From: Ursus arctos
Taxonomy: Eukaryota; Chordata; Mammalia; Carnivora; Ursidae
Direction: 5' to 3'
NCBI RefSeq assembly: GCF_023065955.2
Contig: NW_026622985.1
Location: 1,510,001-1,574,000 of the forward strand
DNA length: 64,000 nt
The position numbers and the translations under genes are program-made. The notes below the pieces were generated by a model, which worked only from the letters and a program-made list of their open reading frames with translations, made no database searches and had not been told where the DNA came from. The stretch's first letter is position 1. Each line of letters begins with the position of its first letter. Below, piece after piece: positions 21,721-31,939 of the stretch.

Positions 21721-23039
21721 TTTATTTAAAAATTGAAAGGGCAAAAGAGAAAAGAAACAAGATGAATCAGAAGAGGAAGAAGAGAAAGTAAGTGTAGAGC
21801 AAACAGACATAATGGGAGAAAGGGACAAAAGCTTAAAAACAAGTTCCAAAAACATCCATAGAAATATTTTCAGGCTTAATGAAGTAATTTGTAACAAAAG
21901 CAAGTTGCACTGAAAATGGACCAAAGAGAATTCTTTGTAATAAAAAAAAAATAAACATGATTGCCAAAATAAAATAGTCAGTGGTAGGGGTAGGTAATTG
22001 ACAGCCACATTAGTAAAATGGAAGTTAAAATACATGAAATCTCCTTAAATGTGGATTAAAAGGTCAAATTTAAAAGATTAGAAAAATATTAAGGGATTGC
22101 AGGACAGTTTTAGGAGACCTAATATCTGTTAGGAATTTGAAATGGAACAGAGAGAAAGAACTAATCCAGGAAGTAATAAAATAAAAATTCCTGGACCAAG
22201 AAAAGATATGTCTTCAATTGGAACTGGTCCTGAAATGCTGAGGAACAATAGTGAATCCAGGCAACTCCTGATGGTATTTCTGATGTTCAGTGATAAAGAG
22301 AAAATGTAACATCTTTCAGAGAGAAAAACGTCCACTAAAGAATAGGATGAGACTGCTGTCAGAGATCTCGGAGGATGACGGTAAAACAGATGTTTACTCA
22401 TCTGGAACACTGTGCAATGTTTGCGATCACAATTATTTCAAACATGAAGCACTCATCTCCTCTCTGAGAAAGAAAAAAAAATCACTCAGGGATATATCTT
22501 AGCAAAAACAAGACGCAACAAAACAAACAAAACTCAACTGAGAAAGTAAACACGTAACACAAGAAAGACTGGTGAGAGGAGAGACCAGTGAAACTTAGAG
22601 TAAGTTCAAGTGACTACTGATAATTAGGTTGGAACTCAAGATACAGTCGTTGAGAATGGATTGTTATGAATAGAAAAGATAAAATGCAAAAAAATTGAAC
22701 TAAAGTTCCACATGATGTTAACAAATTATGATTGGTTTTGGAGAAGAGCTGGAGAGTAAAACTGCAAAAATTCTCACCCTTAGATATGGGTTAATTCCCT
22801 ACGTTGATGGAAAGAGGATATATTTACTGAGAGTTTGAGGTCATGTATTAGAAGAAGAGAAATAAGGTTTAAAACAACAAAAAGCATTGGAGAAAAAAAG
22901 TCACAAAGAAAAAAGACTCAATTCAGCAAGAAGAAGAAAATGAAAAAAAAAAAGATACCTCTTCTTTTGCTCTTAAGAGGATTAATGCTCAGTCTCAAAA
23001 AAATAAGTTATTTTAGTTTTAATAGCAATACTTGATCCT
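21721..23039 (+). mobile_element. HAL1/L1M-like fragment, plus strand
   Basis: ATCTTTCAGAGAGAAAAACG, TGAGACTGCTGTCAGAGATC and CATTTCTGATGTTCAG-like text resemble the HAL1 or L1M ORF1 region again. It is heavily decayed and purine-rich. Frames on both strands (21700-22035, 22129-22410, 22290-22502) are shadows of A-rich repeat DNA. Confidence 0.4.
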
Positions 23040-23406
23040 ATGATTCCCATTTGTCTTTATGTAACGCTTGACATTGCTTATTGTTTCTGGCTCTTCAGTT
23101 GCAGCTAATGTATCTCATGACTGTGTCTGTACAATTCCTGAGACTGTCCTGAGTGAACTGTAAGGCTGAGTTCCATGAGGGCCACCCTGGAAGGGACAGT
23201 GGCTGTCACCCCTCCTCATTCCCACCTGTATCTTTATCCACTGGTCTTCTGTCTTGCATTCTCATGGATGTCAACATTTTGATGGCTTCATCTGCTGACT
23301 CTCAGCTGGTAATGGCTGTTCCTCTTCGTTCAGCAGTGAATGTAACTCTTTATTCTAGAAGTGGTAGGCCATGCATTATTAATTCTTTGTTATATAATTG
23401 TTGATA
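23040..23406. other. Unassigned, possibly L2-derived
   Basis: GGCTGAGTTCCATGAGGGCC suggests a distant L2 3' end. Otherwise I see nothing I can name. An 83-codon frame at 23153-23404 is probably chance. Confidence 0.3.
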
Positions 23407-23422
23407 AGAACAAAAATACATG

Positions 23423-23617
23423 GGGGCGCCTGGGTGGCACAGCGGTTAAGCGTCTGCCTTCGGCTCAGGGCGTGATCCCAGCGTTATGGGATCGAGCCCC
23501 GCATCAGGCTCCTCTGCTATGAGCCTGCTTCTTCCTCTCCCACTCCCCCTGCTTGTGTTCCCTCTCTCGCTGGCTGTCTCTATCTGTGTTAAATAAATAA
23601 AATCTTAAAAAAAAAAA
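23423..23617 (+). mobile_element. CAN SINE, ursid-like subtype, young-looking
   Basis: The head GGGGCGCCTGGGTGGCACAG continues with CGGTTAAGCGTCTGCCTTCG, and the A tail is 13 bases or so. The duplication AAGAACAAAAAYACATG at about 23406-23422 and 23618-23634 has one mismatch. Its good match to the 4441 copy suggests both belong to a recent burst. Confidence 0.96.
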
Positions 23618-23925
23618 AAGAACAAAAACACATGGAAAAGAAAGTATGTCATGAAGCATAACCATTAGATGAAAAGCCAGGAATTTAGAAGCTGCTAACT
23701 TAGAAACCACTTGCACTTCTTCATTTACTTCCACAATCCCATTCTCCTGACACCACATGGAGCAAACCAGTACTCCACATTTTGTTTTTATTATCCCTAG
23801 GCTTAAAAAAAAACTACTTAAAGACTATTTAAATACCCATATAATACAAATTATTTTTGTTGTATCCCATTTGTAAAATCAAAGAAAATTACAAAGAATG
23901 AAAATACAGGGGAAAAAACTCATTT

Positions 23926-24305
23926 TTTAATTTTAATTTTTTATTTAAATTAAATTTAATTAACATATACTGTATTATTAGTTTCAGAAGTAGAATTTAG
24001 TGATTCATCACTTGCATACAACACCCAGTGCTCATTACATCAAGTACTCTCCTTAATGCCTTCACCCAATTACCCCATACCCCCACCCTCCTCCCCTCCA
24101 GCAACCCTCAGTTTGTTTCCTAGAATTCATTGTCTCTTATGATTTGCTTCCCTCTCTGTTTTCATCTTATTTTATTTTCCTTCTCTTCCCCTATGTTCAT
24201 CTGTTTTGTTTCTTAAATTCCACATGTGATTGAAATCATATTTTTCTTTCTCTGACTGACTTATTTTGCTTAGCATAGTACCCTCTAATTCTATCTACAT
24301 TGTTT
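23926..24305 (-). mobile_element. Carnivore L1 3' end, minus strand
   Basis: AGTGATTCATCACTTGCATA, ACACCCAGTGCTCATTACAT and CAACCCTCAGTTTGTTTCCT are the inverted 3'UTR landmarks. CTGACTGACTTATTTTGCTT near the right end marks the C-terminal ORF2 border. It is 5'-truncated. Confidence 0.9.
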
Positions 24306-25109
24306 ATTAAAACAATAAGTAGCTACAAGGACAATCTTAAACACAAGCTATAACACCAAATAATATGAAATCAGAGAGCATACTGAGCTGTAAGCTAGCA
24401 CCTACTGGTTCAGACATGAGGCAGGGAGCAGTTTTTCTAAGAGTGTCATCTAGAAAGGCTCATGCAATGATCTTTTGCTTAGACAGAGATTTGAGGACAT
24501 GAGCAGGCCGTGGAAGGTGAAGAACCATCCTGTTGAGATAGTTCTAGTCCTGACGCTGAGGGAAAACCAAGGTGATGTCTTATTTCTATTGTTTGTGACC
24601 CATTGTCATAGTCCATGGCTTGTGCAGGAGGTGAGTGGGATTGAGGAGAGAAAAGAGACAAGAGTTCTCTTGGGACCTACCAGGGATGTAAACACTCAGC
24701 CTGAAGAAGATGTGCTCAGAGGGAAAGGAAATAACAGACGATGAGAATGAGTTTCAGAAGGACATACTGACTCAGAGCTCTGGATTATCCCAGCTCCCCC
24801 CAACCCCTACCACTTCCAGCCACAGCTAATGATCAGCACCAAGCTGCCCTGTCCGGGGGGGGGGGGGGGCACGTAAAAAAGAAGTTCAAGTTGGACCTTG
24901 CAGAGATGCTGCAAAGAAAAGGAGGCAAGGGACAAACAAAAGGCACCCAAAGATCGTACATTACACTAAAAATTATCTTATGGGAGACGGAAGAATTCTC
25001 CAGATTAAAAAAACTCGTATGTGATCTCTAAAAACGAAAGGAAAAAAGACAACAGAAAGGGGATTCACATATTCAAAGTAGAGCCTGTAAAGCAGCTGAG
25101 AGGAGATAA
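24306..25109. other. Unassigned DNA with a G-run
   Basis: I see nothing I can name. Frames at 24475-24744 and 24479-24661 (minus) overlap on opposite strands without domains. A 15-base G run is at 24855-24869. Confidence 0.35.
24855..24869. repeat. Poly(G) run of 15
   Basis: An uninterrupted G homopolymer. Long G runs are also error-prone in assemblies. Confidence 0.9.
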
Positions 25110-25640
25110 AGGTGAGCTGGCCTGGGACTAATCAGGGACGTACAAACGCAAACACAGATGAGGCACATGCCACACTCAGACTGGGCAAGAGCTGAACACC
25201 TGACAGTGTTGAACGTTCTCACGGAGAGCAAAGAAAACTTATATCACATTCCTAACAAGAGAAAAAATTAGTACAATCACTTCAGGGAGGAGCACCCAGT
25301 CAAGATTAAGATGCAAAATTTTAGATCCTCAAATTCCGTTCCCAGGTTTACTCCAGGGAGAGAAACTCTAACTGAGGTGTGCAAAGATATTCATATTCAT
25401 ATATAAGTGTGTGTGTGTGAATGTTAATGATAACACTGTAATAGTGGAAAATTACAAATATTTAAAAATTATAAATAACCCAATGTTCATGATCAGGAGA
25501 AGGGAAAAATAAATTGTGGCATATCTTAAAATGAAATTATATATAGCAGTGAAAGTGAAATAAACTGAAGGTGTTTGTATCAATGTCAATATCACAAACC
25601 TAATGTTGAGTAAAAAGGAGCACATAGATTTATACATTTG
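25110..25640 (+). mobile_element. Old L1M ORF2 3' fragment, plus strand
   Basis: GAGGCACATGCCACACTCAG, ACTCCAGGGAGAGAAACTC and ATTGTGGCATATCTTAAAAT, then AATGTTGAGTAAAAAGGAG, follow the C-terminal ORF2 order of old L1s. There are no open frames of note. Confidence 0.6.
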
Positions 25641-26235
25641 CAAAAAGTCATATATTCATTTATTTATTTAGCAAATACATGGAGTATTTGTTCAAGGTGT
25701 TGGGGATACAACAGTGAACATGTTGTTCCCTCACAGAGCTTCCCTCACAGAGCTTCCATTTTAGGACAGGATGACAGACAATAACCAAAATATATAAGGG
25801 AAGATACAGTCTACTCGAGGAAGATGAGTGATATTGAAAAAAAAACAATCAGGGCAGGAGGGTTGAGAAAGCTGAGAGTATGGCCGTTTTAAGCAGGTGG
25901 CCAGGGTAGGCCTCTCTGAGAAGTGACAGTGAGCAAAGACTTGAAGGGGTGAGCAAGCTGGCTAGGCAGACACCTGACGGAAGAGTGCTCCCCACGAAAA
26001 GTGTAGGAAGTGCAAAGCTGTGGCAGCAGGAGCCCACCAGGCCACGTCAGTAAGTAATGAGCAGAAGGGGCACAAATGGTGTGGAATCTCCTGGAGAAAA
26101 GGCAGGTAGGACAGGTGGTGGGGTGGGTGGGACAGAGCGGGCAGGCTTTGCAGACTGTGGTAGGCCTTGCAGGGTTCTGACACGCAAGCACTGGAAAACT
26201 GCGTGCAAAGGGATGACATACTCTGATTTATACGA
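25640..26235 (-). mobile_element. LINE L2, minus strand, right part continues at 27075
   Basis: The inverted 3' end ATTCATTTATTTATTTAGCA is followed by TTGGGGATACAACAGTGAAC, GGTAGGCCTCTCTGAGAAG and GGAAGTGCAAAGCTGTGG. The same element resumes at 27075 after an L1 insertion. Several minus and plus frames here (25889-26316) are shadows of the repeat. Confidence 0.85.
25727..25754. repeat. 14-bp tandem duplication in L2
   Basis: TTCCCTCACAGAGC occurs twice back to back at 25727-25740 and 25741-25754. Confidence 0.9.
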
Positions 26236-26371
26236 GTTTTGTTTGCAAGGAATTTCAAACTTATAGAAATGATGCAAGAATAAGACTGGTATAAAAAAAA
26301 TCACTGTATCCTTCAACCATCTTCATCCATTACTGACATTGTACATCATGAATTTATCATTTGCACAATCT

Positions 26372-26373
<2 letters not shown>

Positions 26374-26402
<29 letters not shown>
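26374..26402. repeat. (CA)n microsatellite
   Basis: About fourteen uninterrupted CA units. Confidence 0.95.
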
Positions 26403-26405
<3 letters not shown>

Positions 26406-26649
26406 CCTACAAAATAAAGGAAAAAGAGATGTGTGTTTAAAATGCTGCTTTTGAAATAACAAAAGAAGATAAACATGGGCTGGAATGCTCAACTTCTCGA
26501 GTAATGACGAAAATTCAAATTAAATAAAAATGTGATTCAATTTAACTACCACCAGATATGGAAAAAAATGCATCTGACAATAGCAAGTGTTGATGTCGAG
26601 TAAAGGAAATTCATACACTGATTTTTTCCTGAATATTGAGAACATGTAA

Positions 26650-26783
26650 GATATATATATATATATATATATTACATGTATATATATACATGTTATATAT
26701 ATTACATGTATATATATACATGTTATATATATACAATATATATATATATACACATATATACATATATACAATATATATATATC
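26650..26783. repeat. (TA)n with a palindromic 30-bp duplication
   Basis: An AT-only tract containing two identical 30-bp units at 26671-26700 and 26701-26730. Each unit holds the self-complementary ACATGTATATATATACATGT. It is likely to extrude a hairpin or cruciform. The minus frame at 26520-26771 is this repeat. Confidence 0.95.
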
Positions 26784-27074
26784 AGGTCCCTTTACCCCTA
26801 AATCTTTAGTGTCTATTTCCTAAGACTAGAGGAGTATGTTTACTCATTTCAGTAAATTTAACGTTGATGCAACATCTTCATCTTCTGTACACTTTACAAT
26901 TTCTCAATTGACCCAATAATGTTCTCTAACAGCATTCGTTTCCTGTTAGTACAGGATTCACTCTAGGGTCAGCTATTGCATTTAATTGTTATATATCTTT
27001 AGTCTTATTTAATCTCAAACATTTCCAGTTTTTCTTTGTCTTTTATAACATAAAACATATTCAAATGGTTCGTA

Positions 27075-27497
27075 TTTTAACGGGATCACTCTTGGCTGCC
27101 GTGCCAAGAACAGATCATGGGTGAAAAAATGGAAAAGAGAAACATAAGGAGCTATTGAGCTAATCAAGCAGAGACATTTTGAATACAGATTTGAAACTTT
27201 GGATATATGGTGCTCAAAAAAGAGAGGAGTCAAGAGTAACTTGAGAGAGTTTTGCTGGAGCAACTGGAGAACTAGAGTTGCTGTTACCTACAATGGGGAA
27301 GACAGTGGTTAGATCAGGCTTGAGGACCAAGACCAGAAGCTGGCAGTGCGGTCATCAGTGGTACTAGAAGCAAGAGATGGGATAGAATCACCAGGGAATG
27401 AATGTAAGTAAAGAACAGACAGGGTTAAAGATTGAGCCCAATATTGAAAGTTTGGAGCATAAAGATGAACAAAGAAAAGAGGCGGTAACATTGGAGG
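27075..27497 (-). mobile_element. LINE L2, minus strand, continuation
   Basis: AACGGGATCACTCTTGGCTG, AGAGAGGAGTCAAGAGTAAC and CAATGGGGAAGACAGTGG continue the L2 order exactly where 26235 stopped. It ends at an MLT1-like LTR. Confidence 0.8.
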
Positions 27498-27893
27498 TGC
27501 TATGGACTGAGCTATGTTCCCCCACCCAGATTTATATATTGATGTCCACACCCCAACATGACTGTATTTGGAGATAAGACTTTACATAAGTAATCAAGGT
27601 TAAATGAGGTCATAAATGTGAGAACCTAATCTGATAGGATTGTTGGAGGAGGAAGATCTCTCTCTCTTACTTTCTCTCCCCACATGCGCATTGAAGAAAG
27701 GCCATGTGAGGAGGACACGGCAAGAAGGTGCCACCTGCAAGCCAGGAAGAGAGCTCTTTCCAGCACCTGACCAAGCTGTCACCTTCATCTTGGACTTCCA
27801 GCCTCCAGAACCGTAGGAAAATAGATGTGTTTTTTAAGCAACCCAGCCTATGGTATTTTTGGTATTCCTGAGTCAGCTGCCTGAACCGAGACA
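27498..27893 (+). mobile_element. Solo LTR, MLT1-like (ERVL-MaLR)
   Basis: It starts TGCTATGGACTGAGCTATGT and ends in GAGACA, giving TG...CA termini. GTATTTGGAGATAAGACT, GGCCATGTGAGGAGGACACG and CTTGGACTTCCAGCCTCCAG are MLT1-type landmarks. It is inserted at the edge of the L2. The minus frames at 27600-28044 are shadows. Confidence 0.8.
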
Positions 27894-27956
27894 GGAGGAC
27901 ATCAGAAAGTGTAGTGTCTTGGGAGCAATGGATCAAAATATTTAAAAAAGATAGGG

Positions 27957-28168
27957 GGTGGGTGCCTGGGTGGCTCAGTGGGTTGAGAGTCTGACTCTTG
28001 ATGTCGGCTAGGGTCCTGATCTCCAGCTGGTGAGACTGAGCCACCCATCAGGCTTATGAGCTGGGCTTGGAGCCTGCTTGGGATTCCCACTCCTCCCCTT
28101 CCTCTTGCCTTGCCCTTCCCCCCCTTGCTTGCTCGAAAATGCATGCACACTCTCTCTCTTAAAAAAAA
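27957..28168 (+). mobile_element. CAN SINE, plus strand
   Basis: The head GGGTGCCTGGGTGGCTCAGT is followed by a CCTTCCCCCCCTTGC body and an A tail. AAAAGATAGGG flanks it at 27946-27956 and 28169-28179. Confidence 0.93.
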
Positions 28169-28561
28169 AAAAGATAGGGATAATCACCAAATTTAAGATA
28201 GTGGTTCCTTGCAGCACAGAGAAAGTCTTGAGATTGACAGGGGGCAGGGGTGTTAGTTTTTATTCTTTCTTTAGTGTTCCTCATTTCTCAAGTTAGGTGG
28301 TAGGTATGTAGTTCTGCTTCATGGTATTTCAAATATGTTTTTGTGTACATGAAATATTTCATAAAATTTGAAAAATGAACTCACAGAGCTCAAAAGACAA
28401 TGTAAGAGGAAATTTTTAAAAAGGACTTTTAAAAAGGTCAAAAGCTGAGATAGAATCACCCCAAAGAATGACCGAAAACAGGGACACAAGACAGAGGTTA
28501 GAAGAGAAGAGAAACAATAGGATACAAATTGATAAGGAATAATTTTAAACACATAAATGAA

Positions 28562-28745
28562 GGGCACCTGTGTGGCTCAGTTGGTTAAGCATCTGCCTTC
28601 AGCTCAGGTCATGATCTCAGGATCCTGGAATTGAGTCCAGCATCAGCTCCCTGCTCAGTGGAGAGTCCGCTTCTCCCTCTCCCTCTGACCCTCATCCCTG
28701 CTTGTGCTCTCTCTCTGTCTCAAATAAATAAGTAAAGTCTTAAAT
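28562..28745 (+). mobile_element. CAN SINE, plus strand
   Basis: The head GGGCACCTGTGTGGCTCAGT, a CTCCCTCTCCCTCTGACC body and an AATAAATAAGTAAAGTC tail are visible. The tail runs straight into a TG/TA microsatellite, a common fate of SINE tails. Confidence 0.93.
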
Positions 28746-28812
28746 ATGTGTGTGTATATATATATATACACACACACATATACACATATATATATACACA
28801 CACACATATATG
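28746..28812. repeat. (TG/TA/CA) microsatellite from a SINE tail
   Basis: Compound TGTG, TATA and CACA tract directly after the SINE. The minus frame at 28655-28849 is this repeat. Confidence 0.95.
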
Positions 28813-28819
28813 AGATATT

Positions 28820-29172
28820 TAATAAAAATAATAAAAAGCAATTTATCAAAAAGATGATACTTTTTTGCCCCTAAAATAAGATTAATATTTACAGAGAAAA
28901 ACTATTAGCAACACAAGGAATTATTAACAAATCCACGGAGTGAAGAGAAAGACTCAGTAACTGACTGCTCAAGAATTTAAAAAAAAAATCTAAAAGGTAT
29001 TTGAGCAACATTATTAACAAATTTAATTGTTACAGATTCATAACAAACTTTATATAAAAAATTAAAAATGCCAATGGATCACTTCATAATATTGATCCTC
29101 TATTGGGCTATCTATAATTTCTATATACGTAAAAAAGATATGTAAATAATAGAGACCATATTATCTGAACTG

Positions 29173-29234
<62 letters not shown>

Positions 29235-29550
29235 TATGAATAGGAACAAAAGCTGCCCAATTGGAGATTAAAATATGGTATATAAGTCAGTTTAAAGAGG
29301 AAATCAAACAGAAATAGAAAACTAAGAATATACAAACGTGGGAGCTTTATAGAGAAAACCAATAAAATATATCTTAAACTGTACTCAGAGGTAAATTTAT
29401 AGCCCAAAATGTATTTTTTGGAAAACAGTAGTTTAGAAAATGAGTTGCGAGAAAGGAACAACAAAAATAAACCTAGGGGAGCAAAATAACAAAATTAGTG
29501 ATGCTAAAACGTTAATCGAAATTAATCAAACCAAATCAAACCCTTCCCAG
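28820..29550 (+). mobile_element. Old L1 ORF2 fragment, plus strand
   Basis: ACTGTACTCAGAGGTAAATT followed by TATAGCCCAAAATG resembles the region between endonuclease and reverse transcriptase of old L1s. It is interrupted by an AT microsatellite. Confidence 0.45.
29175..29228. repeat. (AT)27 microsatellite
   Basis: About 54 bases of pure AT alternation, long enough to be unstable and difficult to sequence. Confidence 0.95.
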
Positions 29551-30120
29551 CATCTTTCACGACACGGTGTTGGCAGGTTGAGAACAGCGGCGAGTGTATG
29601 GCCGGGACAGAAGGTCCAAGGGCTACGGGTCAGGAATCTCCTTCAGCAGGTCCCACACGCCCCACGTTCGCCCCCGTGAAACAGCTGAATATTTACGAGC
29701 ACACTGCGCTTTGAATACATAATTCTACTCCTAGGAACGCGTCCTACAGAACTTCTCGGCCAGCAGTTGAAAGTACAAGAACGCACAAGTCCCCTGAATT
29801 CCATGATGAGGACGTTGGCCTGCGCACATAACAGGGCTTCTGAAGGCGGTCCGTGGTGTCATCAACGACCGGGGTCCTCCCAGGGTTCTGTTGCTCTAGA
29901 ACTGACTTCATGTCGTAGATGGACTGTCCTGTACATAAACCGCCCCTGTCCTCAGAATCCAGGTTTTCCTTCCGGTGTGCCCGGGCCAGCTCAGCTCGCG
30001 TGTGCACTTCGGGTCAAGACCCTGGCCGGGACAAAGCACGGTCAGTCTCATCAGGACGCGCTTGGGTCCGGGGCTGCATAACTGCTTGAACAGTCAGGGT
30101 GCTTCTAGGCCCAGCTTTAT
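29551..30120. other. CpG-rich unassigned stretch
   Basis: CpG and G+C content are clearly higher than on either side (for example ACGCGTCC, CGACCGGGG, CCCGGGCC). The motif ATTCTACTCCTAGGAACGCG at about 29720 resembles old L1 ORF2 text, so part is probably repeat-derived. A plus frame at 29767-30081 and a minus frame at 29744-30007 overlap, and neither has a domain I recognise. Confidence 0.35.
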
Positions 30121-30239
30121 CTCCCAAGTGAAAAAAAATAAAAGAACAGAAAAAGAAAATCTTCCAAACAATAAAAACGGTAAGTATTGTAGAAGCACAT
30201 TTACACAGAAAAAACCCCAATAGTCATGTGTGCAAGGAA

Positions 30240-30445
30240 AGGGAGCCAGAGTTCTTTGAAGGACACGGACTTGGTCCACAGAGGCTGTGTGACTTTGGGC
30301 AAGTTATTTAACCTCTCTGGTCTCGGTGTCTTAAACCATAAAATGAAGATTATAGTATCTACGTCATCAGGATTGCTGAGGATTAAATGACAGCATATGT
30401 ACAAAGTTCACTGAATGGTAGTAGGTGTTAAATGCTATTTCCCTT
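30240..30445 (+). mobile_element. MIR SINE, plus strand
   Basis: GGCTGTGTGACTTTGGGCAA, TTATTTAACCTCTCTGGTCT, a CTTAAACCATAAAATGAAG core and GATTGCTGAGGATTAAATGA give an unusually clear MIR. Confidence 0.93.
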
Positions 30446-30497
30446 TTCTTCCCATGTGGTTATATATAAATTTTAGTTGAAAGATTTATAAGATTTT

Positions 30498-30684
30498 TTT
30501 TTAAAGATTTTATTTATTTGACAGAGAGACAGCCAGCGAGAGAGGGAACACAAGCAGGGGGAGTGGGAGAGGAAGAAGCAGGCTCCTAGCGGAGAAGCCT
30601 GATGTGGGGCGCGATCCCATAATGCTGGGATCACGCCGTGAGCCGAAGGCAGACGCTTAGCGACTACGCCGCCTAGGCGCCCCA
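30498..30684 (-). mobile_element. CAN SINE, minus strand
   Basis: The inverted tail, a GACAGCCAGCGAGAGAGGGA body and an inverted head ending CCTAGGCGCCCC are visible. The exact 18-bp duplication AAAGATTTATAAGATTTT is at 30480-30497 and 30685-30702. Bases from GTGAGCCGAAGGCAG match the ursid-like subtype. Confidence 0.96.
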
Positions 30685-30702
30685 AAAGATTTATAAGATT
30701 TT

Positions 30703-31469
30703 AAAATAGCTTCTATAAGATAAATAAATGCAAAGAAGGGCTCCCTATAAAAACAGAGAGGAAACAAGGGTACTGACCGTTGTTATGGAACTGGTGTCTG
30801 CCGTGACTGGCTTGGATGCCCTTGTATTATTTACGGGGGAGGCTGCATGGGGTGAGGGAGGATGGGGTGTCTAGTGAGGAACATTCACGTTTAAGGGAAA
30901 CAAAATATGCTTTTCCTGTACAAAAAAAAATGTAAAAGCATTTTGTTGTGAAATACGATTTTATGCTTCAAAATGCAATAGAGTGAAAATTTCTACATTT
31001 TCTTATTACCGTAAAATAAATATTCTTTTCTTTCTAAAGAGAGCCTACTGCAATTTTATAAAATACTATCACACATGTTTTTTAAATATTGTATTCAGCG
31101 TAAGTGCGATACCAATCTGTCTGCCACTTTCTACCACCCTAAGAATCCTGTCGGGACACGTTTTTAGGCTTTGTTTGCGTGTGCATAGCTTCATTTGGCG
31201 GTATTGAGAGCGTATACGATTTTATATGTTAGTTCCTGAACTTAACTGTACATTGCAAGTACGTAGTCACGTGCTCCTGTACAATTTTAAAAACCATAAT
31301 ATGTCAGTGCTGCATTCCGTGCTGTACTGATCAGACGGGTTTGGGAAGCTGTCCCTGGTTTTCATCGCAGCGGGTGTTCCCGCCGGGCCACGGAAAGGAA
31401 GGATTTAAATCCTGCTGAAATGTTTCCAAGGCATCAGGACGCACCGCTACACCCGTGTGTGCGGATGGG
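30703..31469. other. Mixed AT-rich then CpG-rich DNA
   Basis: The part at 30950-31300 resembles an old L1 3'UTR only weakly. From about 31140 CpG becomes frequent, leading into the exon-like frame. Confidence 0.3.
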
Positions 31470-31500
31470 TGTTTTGTTTTGTTCTGTTTCTCTTCCACAG
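31470..31500 (+). promoter_or_regulatory. Splice-acceptor-like tract
   Basis: A T-rich pyrimidine tract (TGTTTTGTTTTGTTCTGTTT, then CTCTTCCACAG) ends in AG at 31499-31500. It immediately precedes the open CpG-rich frame. Its composition is what a good mammalian 3' splice site looks like. Use in a transcript is not shown. Confidence 0.45.
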
Positions 31501-31939
31501 CGAGCTAAGAAAGAGGTCCAGGGCCGAGTTCAAGGCATTCATCGCTCGGCCCGCGGCCAGGCTCGCCCTTGGGAAGCGGCTCCCGCCTGCGGAAGGACAG
31601 AGGGGCCCTGTGCGCAGCCGGGAGAGAGCAGGTCCGCCGGGCGGCTCCACGGCGGGTCCCCCGGCTGCGCGCAGCGCCAAGTCCGTTTGTGCTCTCTCAT
31701 TGAGCGCGAACAAGGACCGCGGTGCAGCTGCTAATGATGTCGTGTCAAAACTGAAGCGAGGACACCATAGTGACGGGAGGCGGCTGCCAGAGAACCTGCG
31801 GGGTGAAATCCGCCTGAAAGCACAGGAAAGTGACACCAACAAGTTCGTGCCCGAATACCCATTGGCGTGGAAGACAGCCTGTGTTACGGATCAGTATGAA
31901 AAAGGAGAAAATGCAAATCAGTCGTCCTCCAGTGACTAA
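31501..31939 (+). CDS. Candidate terminal coding exon, unknown protein
   Basis: After the acceptor-like AG at 31500, a frame beginning at codon 31502 stays open for 145 codons to TAA at 31937-31939. It has no ATG of its own; the only upstream in-frame ATG (31457) would translate the pyrimidine tract, so a spliced exon fits better than a single-exon gene. The peptide starts ELRKRSRAEFKAFIARP, is Arg/Ala/Gly/Pro-rich for about 80 residues, then becomes more mixed and ends in a serine tail (ENANQSSSSD). I counted 26 CpG in the first 240 bases. I see no membrane segment and no known domain. Caution: a 131-codon frame is open antisense (31447-31842), and GC-rich DNA gives long frames by chance. 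It could be a coding exon, a lncRNA exon or a chance frame. Confidence 0.3.

Larger units (their letters stand above)
26236..27074 (-). mobile_element. L1M 3'UTR inserted in the L2
   Basis: ATTTCAAACTTATAGAAATG at the left and GACCCAATAATGTTCTCTAA, GCATTTAATTGTTATATATC and GTTTTTCTTTGTCTTTTATA at the right match the old L1M 3'UTR text that also precedes the minus-strand L1 at 5000. It separates two halves of one L2. It has been expanded by CA and TA repeats (26374-26402, 26650-26783). Confidence 0.65.

Noticed and set aside
23423..23500. tRNA gene at SINE heads
   Set aside because: The heads derive from tRNA-Lys but are fused to SINE bodies, diverged, and flanked by target duplications.
26520..26771. 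Tyrosine/isoleucine-rich minus-strand frame
   Set aside because: It translates the TA microsatellite.
27667..28044. 125-codon minus-strand frame
   Set aside because: It runs across an MLT1-like LTR and into a SINE; both are non-coding repeats.
31447..31842. 131-codon minus-strand frame as a gene
   Set aside because: It is antisense to the CpG-rich frame, lacks motifs and splice context, and is expected from GC-rich DNA.
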